NCBI GenBank assembly: GCA_944470555.2
Contig: OX104134.1
Span: forward strand, 104,898,701 to 104,962,700
From: Heterobilharzia americana
Taxonomy: Eukaryota > Platyhelminthes > Trematoda > Strigeidida > Schistosomatidae
DNA: 64,000 nt
Reading direction: 5' to 3'
A model generated the notes under the pieces. The model saw nothing but the letters and a program-made list of their open reading frames with translations. It did not search any database and was not told where the DNA came from. This document shows, piece by piece, positions 22,551 through 32,669 of the stretch (position 1 is the first letter of the stretch; every line of letters starts with the position of its first letter). Made by a program: the position numbers and the translations under genes.

Positions 22551-23960
22551 CTACAGCTTCTAATTAACCTATCCCATTTTAAAAATGTAGTTGCCTCTAG
22601 TCTGACTTGCTTTTGCGCTCAGTAGTTGCATGTTTTAGTTGTAGAACCCGGTAGTAATTTACTGAGAAGATTCGGACCTGCAGTTTGATCATTTTTAATT
22701 CTGCATAGACTCACTTCTACAATAAAATACGGCATATCACGAAGGGGTGATAAATCGAGGTGTTTAACTCACTTTGATAAAATATTTCAAAAAAGTAGTT
22801 AAATGTTATGGTGGAATAAGGACTTGAAATACGATTAAATTTACTCGGACAAAATATAGTTTGCTAGTATGGCCTACTAAGTTAGGTGCAAAACTTCATT
22901 GTTAACTGCTTTTTATAACCATCAGTTTTCGTAGACCCTTCCCAGTCTGATCTTGACTAATGATGATCATGATTTAATAAACAACCAACCAGGTAAAATT
23001 TCACTATGGCTTCCATTGAGTGGGAAAATATTCATACTACAAGTGTTCATCCTCTTTGACATCCACAATAAGGTTGAGGAAGCTAGTAAGAAAACTGCAC
23101 TGGCTGGAGTAGCTTAAATAATCGGCGCTAAGCACAAAATCAACTTGGGCACACTGTTAATAACTGTAGTAAGTAACAAGGAGTCTGCTGCCCAGTTTTC
23201 AGATCACCTTGACTCAAACGGGAAAAGAATGACCTCCAACTCCTCATGGCAGTCGTTGGTAAATATTTTGCAGTTTCACCCAGACAGTTCAAAACACAAC
23301 TGAAGTGACAGAGAGACGTAATGCTTATTATTATGTGATGATCCAAGTTGTTGATGGCACTTTGGATTGCATGGTTAGTACTCACAGGTAGCCTGTTCTC
23401 CTTCCGCTATTTGTCCCCGAGTAACTAAGACCTAATGTTATTTTTTTTTTCCTTTTTTTTATCTCTAAAAAGCGTCTAAATATCTTCGTTTTTCTAATAA
23501 CGAGATGAAAGTTAGGCAGGCAGGTAATCATTTATTACAATAGCTTTTTTCTAAATCATATAGAAGACAATCAATAGTTCAATCTTTGAAATCTAACACA
23601 CAGTAACCGTGATCAGACTGGTCAGTTGAGTGAGGTAGTGACAGACCACAAATAGGATATGATCTAGGATAACCAATCAGATGGCAAATATTTAGTTAGC
23701 ATTGTTTGTTTTTCATAAATGTTGCATAATAGGTGGGTGTTAGAAAAAGTAGAGATAAATTAGTAGCCTTATTGTCAGCCCTTCGTCCTTTTGTCTATCC
23801 CGTTAACATTTGACAACGGAATTAAGCACATTTGGGGTCTGTAAACTCTCATCGATTGATTTAATAGATCAAATCGGTTAACCTCTGTTGAACCATCGAT
23901 TTTCTGTGTACAGCTGTCTCGATACTATCACAACTTTGATTCTTACGCTATACGTTTAGT
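22551..23960. other. AT-rich stretch, no recognised gene
   Basis: A minus frame at 23140-23385 (81 codons) has a protein-like composition but no recognisable motif. T-runs at 23440-23460. No supported feature. Confidence 0.3.
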
Positions 23961-23964
23961 GGTA

Positions 23965-24020
23965 ATTATCAGTAATTACTAAGATGCACTTTAAGTCCTA
24001 TTTAGAACTCATCAGAAGAG
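23965..24020 (-). repeat. Faint hammerhead-like fragment
   Basis: The minus strand reads CTGATGAGTTCTAAATAGGAC then TTAAAGTGCATC. The first core segment and the AAATAGGAC stem II loop match Sm-alpha, but the GAAAC box is lost and neither head nor body is visible. Confidence 0.45.
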
Positions 24021-25780
24021 ATTACTCTGCTTTCCAGCGTGCAATAATGTTCCAGTTTGTATCTTTATGCAATAGCTGGAAACCAACCAATAAACAGTAC
24101 ACGAAAGGTGACTTCATAACCTCAATATCGTCGTAGGTAATTGGTGATATAGTGTTGGTAATTGAGTCTATCATTCGGGAATTCTCCAGATACACTAACA
24201 CTGTGAGGCAAAGTATAATCACTTGACAGACCTCAAACAGGATGAAATGCACCACCTGGAATGTACTGTTAGCTATCATCATGCACATTACATGAGAATT
24301 TTTTTAAAATCAATAACAATTGCACTGTCGTTACGAGAATCGGATATTGTTGTAACTCTATCGTTTTGTTGTGCAAAAAATGTTCAAGTAAGTATTTCTG
24401 TGACAAGGATACATGATGATTAGGTGTAACAGGATCGTGTAGTAACGCCGGTCTCTTGTAAACTAGTTAAACCTCCTTCCGCCACCCCGTCAAATAAAAG
24501 CAACAGCCTACTGGTTATATCAGATGAACAGAGTTTCCCAGGCTCTTGTCAATAACTGGCCTGCTTACTCAGTACAGTAGGGATTAAGAATAAATTGGTC
24601 TAAGAAGCAGATGAAGTTTAAATGCACTGACCACTAGCACGGTAATACCATAGAAACGGGCTTTTTCAAACGACTTGTGAATAATAAACATAATCGTAAA
24701 GACAGTTTTAAGCAAATTGTCGGGTTCGGTCACGTGTTTCAACTGGTTCTTCAAAGGTTGCTATATTCGAATCCACGAAATAAGTAGCCAGATAGATATA
24801 ATTCTGATGTTCAAACCAATAATTGTCAGATATGAAGGAGTCTTGATGTGATGAGTTCAACATGAAGTTAAGTATGTCTAAGACTTCATTACTAATCAGT
24901 TTGAAGTTCCAAAATCCTTCAGTTTGCAAACGATTTATAAATTGCACGATCCATACTGACATTTCTCACAACTGAGTCTTTTTTCAACTGCCCAACTCCG
25001 CGTCAAGATAGTTTCCGTTGGAAACCACCTAGTCAAGATCCCTAGTTGTGATCTCTGATACAAAGTGGTCGTGAACTAGTGAAGTACACAATTACTGAAC
25101 AACCTCAGTATTCAGAAACTACTCAGGTTATTTTAGGTATACCGGTCTATACAAATCGGCTAGCCAGTTCAACTTGAAATTAAGTGAAGTGAAAACTAAC
25201 GCTGTCAACCCTACTTCATCCTTTTCTGTCTGGAATAATTACATGTTCTGTTGCGAAATGGTTCCCATCATAAATTGTCTATGGGAACTCTAGGTAGATA
25301 GGTTGTTCGATGCATATCGACGTGTTCTTTGTATGCTACTGTGAAGTGTGGCAGCTTGAACCAATGTACCTGTTTATGAGGTTATATGTTGATTTTGTCG
25401 ATCTGTTTATCGTTTCCTACTCCTAGGTATTTTGACTTATAACAAACAGATAAACCAGATCCAAGGTAATGAAAGGGACTATTCAGACTTTCTACATACT
25501 TTTCTGGCTTACTATTATATGCCACCAGGGCTTCTGCTGTTCAAAGTAGACCTTTCAACAGGCCTGATTTCACCTTTTAAATAACATCAAGCGATAATCC
25601 AGAGATTATGTGATTGAAGTCAAACTACATGTTAACTGACCGATGAATTTAAGGTTCTACGCTTTTTCTTTTTGCTCAGTCATGCTAGAAAATGTTGTCT
25701 AACGTGATAGGAAGTGTTTTTCAATGAACCTCCTGTGTATCTAACTCCATGACAGCAAGTGAATTTGAAAACATATATCC
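24021..25780. other. Stretch without a supported gene; two protein-like minus frames
   Basis: Minus frames 24708-24962 (84 codons) and 24022-24288 (88 codons) lie in exon order and have unbiased composition. The second has a hydrophobic segment (IILCLTVLVYL). I see no family motif and no clear splice signals, so they are not called as genes. Confidence 0.25.
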
Positions 25781-25784
25781 GGGT

Positions 25785-26215
25785 CATTAATTCTTCGACT
25801 CTAACTAAAGTTCATAAATCTGGCCTCCTACATATTTCAGTTTTGAATACGTTTAAATCACCGAAACATCCTATTGGAAAATGACCTGAAATCCTAGAGC
25901 AGGTATAGAGACAGCTACTCTGTACAAAACTTTTGAAATCACCGACTGTATAAGAGATTTGAAGGTAACTGGAAAACGTATGTTATCATTCGACGTAGAG
26001 TGTCCCCTCACCAACGCGCTGCTCACAGAAACAAACTATTTCTTATGTAAATATATAGATGACAGCAGCTTCAGCAATGAAAACTTTATACCTAGAAGAA
26101 CTTATGCTCAGACCAAGTGGTCTACCGTCAAACAGATGGAATAGGTATTCGTTCATCTCTTGGCCCGCTATCGGCAGATTGTTTTATCTCCATTAATATC
26201 AGTGTAAAACTTAGG
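25785..26215 (+). mobile_element. Penelope-like retroelement D, 5' part (RT palm), interrupted by PLE C
   Basis: The plus strand from about 25797 reads LTKVHKSGLLHISVLNTF (PLE pattern PKIHKSG.PLRPILS), PKHPIGKWP-like and EILEQV pieces. Then comes DLKVTGKRMLSFDVECPL (25959-26144), RT motif A with the first catalytic Asp in FDV, and KYIDDSSFSNENF. Frameshifted motif B remnants (SSLGPLSADCF) run to about 26200. Continuation of the same RT (YVDD region onwards) is found 2 kb away at 28195. The split position, in the RT between motifs B and C, fits an insertion. Confidence 0.8.
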
Positions 26216-26240
26216 CACTGTGGTACAATGTAATTCACTA

Positions 26241-26847
26241 TTACTGACGCTTCGACAGTAAATTATTCATCATAATCATTTTAATGTAATCACATTACTT
26301 CCAATTTCTGAATTTTATGGTCCTATCCTCTTATATTTTTCGCTTTTATTGGTTATAAAGTTTTCCATACCTCTTGTATAAGTGATGTATCACTCCCATT
26401 ACATGTGTTGCGGGTGTAGATTCGATGAACGAAGATTCAGAAATCAATCTCTCTCTCTCTCTCTCCACCTAATTATATTGGTAGTTTTATCCCACCCTAT
26501 AGTGTGGTTGTGTGTCAGTGCTTACATTGCAATAACAAGGTGTTTTTCTAGATTATTGATCTTATTGGGATCTGTCATTCTACATTTGGTTAAATTCCTA
26601 TGTTCCGCTAAACTAACTGACCCAGACCGGCTAGTTTGATCTATGTACTTGACCTCACAGTCATTGCATGGAATTTTTTATTTTTCCGAATCGGATCTAT
26701 CGGATAATTAAGCCGACAAAGTTTATCTGTGAGTGAGTTTGTAGATTTAAATACCACCCTGATTCCAGCTTTGTTGAGAATCTTACGTAAAGTTTGTGAT
26801 GTTTCTTCCTTATAGGGTAACACAATAGAGGCTTTGAACTTATTTTC
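26241..26847 (-). repeat. Left arm of 607-bp inverted repeat (PLE C linker and nuclease remnant)
   Basis: Equal in length to the right arm 27559-28165 and, wherever I compared them, identical (same 85-codon antisense frame, same linker peptide, same CT repeat). On the minus strand it encodes the PLE linker VLPYKEETSQTLRKILNKAG and FKSTNSLTDKLCRL, then broken nuclease-region pieces (LAEHRNLTKCRMTDPNK; HTIGWDKT; FIESTPNTC-like). It ends exactly at TTACTGACGCTTCGACAG. Confidence 0.9.
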
Positions 26848-27558
26848 TCTGGTATTGTCGCTGTTAATTACATTCGTATTGCTCTTTTTACTACGTTTCT
26901 TATTTGTTCCTACGAATTTCTTAGTAAAATGTAGAGGATAATAATTGATGCTTCTTTTATGTGCTTCAATTCCTTGTTTAAGTCCTTGCACTGACTAATG
27001 GGTTTTCTAGCTCTATAATTTAGACACTTGACTAAATCCGCCTTAATTGACATTGGATGAGATGACCTGAAGTCTAGATACCTGTTAGAATGTGTTGGTT
27101 TCCTGTAGATATTAGTATTCAAACCACCACTCGTCCTTAGTTTGATTCTGCAATCCAACATAGGTAATTCTCCTTGTTCATTTTCTACCTCGTAATTGAA
27201 TTGAACTGCGTCCACTACTGAGCTTGTATGGGTGAGGAAACTATCGAAATGTTCCGACTTTAACAGAGTTAATGTATCATCTACATATCGCCATCAAATC
27301 TTAGGTTTTGGATTATACCTGCGTAAAACCATGTATTCCCAACTATCCATAAATATATCTCCTACGATAGGGGATATTGGTGATCCTATTATGACTCCAT
27401 CTGTTTGTCAATATATTTTTTCCTGAAACTTGAAGACTGTGGAGTTCAAGCGCAACTGTTTGTCTATTATGATTTCACCAACCAATATCTTAGTTCGGTG
27501 AGTAAATTGAGTCAGTATTTAGTTGATTGCTGACTACCTCCAGTGAGACAAAACGAGT
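26848..27558 (-). mobile_element. Penelope-like retroelement C: RT core with intact YVDD (single-copy centre of the fold-back)
   Basis: The minus strand from about 27490: IIIDKQLRLNSTVFKFQEK, TDGVIIGSPISPIVGDIFMD (motif B), a short gap, RYVDDTLTLLKSEHFDSFL (27285-27225, catalytic YVDD intact), AVQFNYEVENEQGELPMLDC, RKPTHSNRYLDFRSSHPMS (27215-26910), then the junction to the linker in the left arm. One or two stops interrupt the frame. Only the centre and left arm form a continuous element; the right arm is a second, inverted copy of its 3' half. Confidence 0.85.
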
Positions 27559-28165
27559 AGAAATAAGTTCAAAGCCTCTATTGTGTTACCCTATAAGGAA
27601 GAAACATCACAAACTTTACGTAAGATTCTCAACAAAGCTGGAATCAGGGTGGTATTTAAATCTACAAACTCACTCACAGATAAACTTTGTCGGCTTAATT
27701 ATCCGATAGATCCGATTCGGAAAAATAAAAAATTCCATGCAATGACTGTGAGGTCAAGTACATAGATCAAACTAGCCGGTCTGGGTCAGTTAGTTTAGCG
27801 GAACATAGGAATTTAACCAAATGTAGAATGACAGATCCCAATAAGATCAATAATCTAGAAAAACACCTTGTTATTGCAATGTAAGCACTGACACACAACC
27901 ACACTATAGGGTGGGATAAAACTACCAATATAATTAGGTGGAGAGAGAGAGAGAGAGATTGATTTCTGAATCTTCGTTCATCGAATCTACACCCGCAACA
28001 CATGTAATGGGAGTGATACATCACTTATACAAGAGGTATGGAAAACTTTATAACCAATAAAAGCGAAAAATATAAGAGGATAGGACCATAAAATTCAGAA
28101 ATTGGAAGTAATGTGATTACATTAAAATGATTATGATGAATAATTTACTGTCGAAGCGTCAGTAA
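27559..28165 (+). repeat. Right arm of 607-bp inverted repeat (inverted copy of PLE C 3' half)
   Basis: Plus-strand frame 27583-27765 repeats the linker peptide of the left arm, and the minus frame 27767-28024 repeats its 85-codon antisense frame residue for residue. The arm ends at CTGTCGAAGCGTCAGTAA (28148-28165), the reverse complement of the left end. Equal arm lengths mean no indel since duplication. Confidence 0.9.
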
Positions 28166-28194
28166 GTGGATAATACTGTATTACTATGTGCTGT

Positions 28195-29060
28195 GTATCA
28201 AGCAAATAAATCTAATGTTTTATCTGCAGTTTAGAGAACAACAGTCTAAAGTCAATAATTGACTAGCTTTTGGCGTATAAAAGGCATGTTGGTGATATCT
28301 TTATCAATTGTCGTGGTGACAATGATGTAAACCGTATTCGAAAACTATTCAACAGTTACCATGCCTCAATTAAGTTCATTCTTGAAGTAGAAAGTGCGCC
28401 AAAGATTTTAGTTTTGTATATAGAACTGACCAGACGAGATGATGAGAGGTTGATGAAGTCTATCCAAATGAAAGCCGGAACAGAGTGGTCATCTGATGAA
28501 TTTCATATTTGGGTACCCATCGTATCTTTTGTCCACCGTATTCGACGAATCTGTAGCACTGATAGCTTAAAGTTAGAACTCATCTTTCTGAAAAAGGTTC
28601 CGGCTGAAAACAGATATACAGTGCAATTTGACGACAGAAACATGAAACCTAAACCACTAAGATAGGTACCTCCATTTCAGTTCCGAAGATGATATACTGG
28701 AATCTTGACTACAAACGTGACTTCGCTGCCTGTATCTTGAAGCGAAGAATTTCAAACTCACTACAGATTACTTTCGCGTCAACTACGTGGATTGTGTTTT
28801 ACAGGTATCCAATGACTCCTGGCAACCTGAAAAATAAGCTTCTACATCTGACTACTTCCGTGTGTGTGGGTCATTTCACCTGGTCCCGTCGAGCCAGATA
28901 TGTAGGTCATTCGACGTGCATTTTTTCCAAAGACGTTAGAGAACATTTCGAAGCCTTATTACAAGGAAATATGAGTGGAGCAATCCAAAGTGCAATAAGC
29001 GAACACCATTTCATCACTGGTCACAGTATCAAAACGGATTCAGCTGTCAAAGTTTAAAAT
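28195..29060 (+). mobile_element. Penelope-like retroelement D, 3' part: RT YVDD region, thumb, GIY-YIG
   Basis: Plus frame 28270-28665 opens with YKRHVGDIFINCRGDND (PLE YVDDIFI, here HVGD, so catalytically dead), LFNSYHASIKFILEVESAPK and ELTRRDDERLMKSIQMKAGT, then RRICSTDSLKLELIFLKKV. Frame 28689-29057 holds the nuclease: HFTWSRRARYVGHSTCIFSK (GIY-YIG core, first residues degraded) and REHFEALLQGNMSGAIQSAI. It is the continuation of 25785-26215. Relatively long open frames compared with other PLEs here suggest a younger age. Confidence 0.85.
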
Positions 29061-29061
29061 A

Positions 29062-29715
29062 GTACGTTTTCAACTTCTCTATACTACAGAAGCTCTTACC
29101 ATATGCATGGAGAAATCGGAATTATGTGCACATTTTAACTACCTTGAACTTCATGGATTGATAATGGTATATCGACCTCTATCTCTCTCTTCATATTCAC
29201 AATTTTGTAAAATTTTAATGACCGAATATCTCCATTTCATTCTCATGCTTGAAAATATTTTTGTTGCGGTTGTACAACTATGGAGAATGAAATCACTGAA
29301 AAATATATCTTCGCTGAGCTTCGAGTTTTTTCTCCTATTTATTTATACAATTGAGATGTAACATTTCTTCAGCATTAAAATGAACTAAGAGGCGGTTGGA
29401 ATAGGTTACTCATTTCAATGCGAATTGAGAATGAACTGCACTAAAACGCACATCAAATGTAGTTGAAAGTGTATGCTAGTAGAAATAAACACAGTGCTTC
29501 AACTGATCAATGTACTAGTGAGTCAGATAAGCGTTTAAGTGCAATAGTACTGTATTTTAAAGTGTTATTCAACATCTTTTATTTCTTGACAATTATTTGA
29601 CTGACAGATTTCTGGTGAAATGAACTTTTAGGAATCACCAGTACAAAAAGAAGCAGTTTCCTCACAGTTCAACGAAGTGGAAATGAAGTTCAAAAAAGGT
29701 AAGCAATAGTCTTGT
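29062..29715. other. Spacer, includes 3' flank of PLE D
   Basis: AT-rich; no motif recognised apart from being the likely 3' UTR of PLE D at its left end. Confidence 0.3.
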
Positions 29716-29990
29716 AGTCTACTTGGTGGTTGGCAGGGGGATCCAGGACGTCTGTTTCGTCCTACTAGGGACTCGTCAACTAAATGCACCTACACCCTAA
29801 AGAGTATCGATAGACAACAACTGAAACCAGTGGCACAGGAGACCGCTCTCATGTCCTAGTGGCCTAGTGGATAACGCTTTCGTCTTTGAAGTGGTAGTTA
29901 CTAAGTTCGAGTCTCAGTGAGAACAACAATCCAGCTGACGAGTGTGTGCCAAATAGAACGGGCTCCCTGGATTTCAGTCCTGGGCATTGA
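29716..29990. repeat. Sm-alpha hammerhead SINE, head-to-head inverted pair
   Basis: Minus copy (29790-29727): TTTAG, TTGACGA, GTCCCTAGTAGGAC (perfect stem II), GAAAC, AGAC, GTC, CTGGAT. Stem I pairs using G-U wobbles; only C3 is mutated, so it is close to functional. Plus copy (29855-29985): A box TGGCCTAGTGGATAACGC, B box GTTCGAGTCTC, then CCAG, CTGACGA and a ribozyme with the GAAAC box destroyed. The two heads face each other. Confidence 0.8.
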
Positions 29991-31055
29991 GTAAACAACA
30001 AGATAATTACAATCGAGCAGTTCAACCCAGTAAGTCAACTGGAAATCCTAAGTATCAATCAGCAATGTATTTTTTTAATTTTGGTATTTGTATTCCCCAG
30101 TGGATGTAAGACAGAACAAATTTTTTTCAAAGCGATGTTTATAATCAATTATACTAGTTCAAATATTTAAATGCCATTCAGTTCTAAGCTTCAGCCTTCT
30201 CTGTCAACTTACTTCTTGGCAATCGAGTAATGACCTGTTTAATTTTGCATATGGTATGTTGAATGCAAAAGGATCACAGTCTATTTCACTGACATCTGCG
30301 TAGCTCATGCATTCCAGGAGTTGCATATCATTGTTCCAGATACTAGAGTGCCAACTCTATGATCATAGATTCGAAACCAACCAGAGTCAATACAGTTGAT
30401 AACGATGCAGAATATGTACATTTGTAAATGACCTTGACAATACTAAATCCACATTTAGGTTAAAAGAGTTAACAACCAATGAGGTTCAGCTCTCAGACAA
30501 AAGCTAGAAATGGTATGAAAACAGCATGATAAGTTATTTTAAGGTTATAGGCAACATCAGGCAAAAGTTATGCTAAATTAGGGGGTATATAGCATCCTTT
30601 CTGTTTATATTATATTTTGCGAGAGAGATACGATACAGGTATGAAGTACATTACGACTTAGAAGCTTGACATTCACATGACACAGGTGCAATTTCACGCA
30701 GATGGTGATAACTGAGATTAGAAAGTGCATTGGGCGTTGAATGTCGTACATTAAATAACCTTCAAGCACTTAAGCATCCCAGTATGTTGCTTCAGTTCAT
30801 ACTGAAGTGAAGGCGGCAGTATATCAACTCCACATCGAAGTGGTTCGATGCACTAGTCGACGAAATTGACTCAATAATTATTCATGGGAATTGACAACGG
30901 GCATACTTATTCTCACTGCTTCTCTACTCGTTTATTTATCAGAAACTTCCTGCAACAGATATAGGATTTTGTTTGAAATTCAGGAATTCCGTTTCGACAA
31001 GAGAAAAAAAATTGTCATACATGAATATGTTTACTTTAAAATCGTATGTTTCGGT
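29991..31055. other. AT-rich spacer, no recognised feature
   Basis: No gene or repeat recognised; the 30891-31151 plus frame runs into the SINE at its end. Confidence 0.3.
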
Positions 31056-31059
31056 TCAC

Positions 31060-31190
31060 CTGAAATATTTCAAGTTGGTATTCATCGTAGACTGACATCA
31101 GTTGGAGGAACAATGGAAACCTGGAAGAACTGGTCAGCTGTTTCATCCTAGTATGGGACTCCTCAGTAGTGCGTACCCATAACCTCGCCA
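31060..31190 (-). repeat. Family-2 hammerhead-like SINE, minus strand
   Basis: Minus strand: GGGTACGCACTA, CTGAGGA, GTCCCATACTAGGAT, GAAAC, AGCT, GAC, CAGTTC, then the 3' body TTCCTCCAACTGATGTCAGT. Both core boxes are intact; the cleavage triplet is GAC instead of GTC. Confidence 0.7.
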
Positions 31191-31194
31191 GGCA

Positions 31195-32654
31195 TATATG
31201 ACATCCTTTCAACCTATATTTGTGCTGCTTCATCTCTTCTACAGATTTTGTTGAGTTTTGCCATTGAAAGGCCATTCACGAATTCATAAACGATCACATT
31301 CTTTGCAAGGAAGCAACATTTTCACGCCAAAAATCACGACAAGTTTATATATATGATGGTGTTTCGGTGTTCTGTGAGGATTGACATTTTTCGTGAACCT
31401 TTTATCATCACGACTATTAACTTCATACAGAAGTGAAGCATATTTGAATTTAACAGGAGTGTCTAGGTAGTGATTTGCTGACCTTGAGTGTTGTCCAGTT
31501 GTAAGTTGCAGAAAAATTTCTGTCACACTTTGATCTCTTTCACCTCAAGTTTCACTTAGTCATTCTGGTAGAGATTACGCTATTTATCACCGTCACACAA
31601 TGCTTCATTATTGATTTGTTTGGTCAATTTGTCATTGGTTAATGGAAAGCTGTATATTATTATAGATCAGATTTATATCTACATGCCTGTTGATTAACTT
31701 TTTGTTGGAATGCCATGTTTCTAGACATTTTTTTGCAGTTTTTGAAACTGCTCTCTGGAGGATTTCCACATTTCCCCCTATCGGATTTGCTGTCGTGATT
31801 GTCTGCATGGATTGAAACTAAGGTGGTTGCATCATGTCGCTTTACTACTAGTTAGTGTTCATGAATTCTTTCAGCGATCCAACGGCTGGACTGCTAGAAG
31901 TTTCATTACTATTTTATTGATTACTGCAATTCAATGTCACATCCGGAAATAATTAGTTCTGACTACCGAATTATATACGAGTGGCTTGAAGTCATCAGTT
32001 GAAGTTATAATAACTTGTACTATATATATTTCATTTTGTCTTAGTGTCCCATTTTGGTGTACACCTAGTGCATCTCATTTCCGAAAACATCAGTAGTATA
32101 CACAGATAATTTTTCAAGATATTAGAGTGATTACTTGTCACATATACAGTAAGCGTGTCACCCTTCAAAACAAATTACAGTTGACCTTCTTAAACGTGAA
32201 TAAATTAGTATAATAAAACGTTTAGCCTTAGTAATACACAATAAGGGTTACAAAGTGGATGCATTTGTGAAGAGTACAATCATTTACAAAGCATATTCCA
32301 TGGTTGATTTGCACTTTATACTGAATGTGATCTATTATCCAGTAGTACAAGAACACAGTCTGACTACATTATCAACAATAAACTGTGAGACAATCGTCTA
32401 GTGCATACTTCTCACGCTTATTTTAATATACGCTGATATACATAATTATTGATTAATTCGGTCTGGCTATATATAATTAGCATGACCTTTAGATTAACCA
32501 ATTCAATTCACTTTCAATGTAATCAGTGTCATTAAAAAAAAATTCAATTAATCTGTTGTTTAAATGAAATGAAGTTGTTTCGTTGTGTATTGAATTTTAA
32601 GTAGTTCTAAATATGTTATGATGACGGCAATGAGAAGACTACTAAAATATCAGT
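31195..32654. other. AT-rich stretch, no recognised gene
   Basis: The 31284-31526 minus frame (80 codons) is protein-like, but no family was recognised. This is the insertion-site flank of the RTE element. Confidence 0.3.
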
Positions 32655-32669
32655 ATAATAATCGAAATA
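32655..32669. repeat. Target-site duplication, left copy, of the RTE LINE
   Basis: ATAATAATCGAAATA, repeated exactly at 35994-36008. Because the LINE tail is itself TAA-rich, a few of the A/T bases could belong to the tail. Confidence 0.75.

Noticed and set aside
24022..24962. Two minus frames as exons of a membrane protein gene
   Set aside because: No family motif or splice sites; hydrophobic content alone in AT-rich DNA is not evidence.
26382..28024. Two identical 85-codon frames taken as duplicated genes
   Set aside because: They lie antisense to the PLE nuclease region in the two inverted arms; identity comes from the arms.
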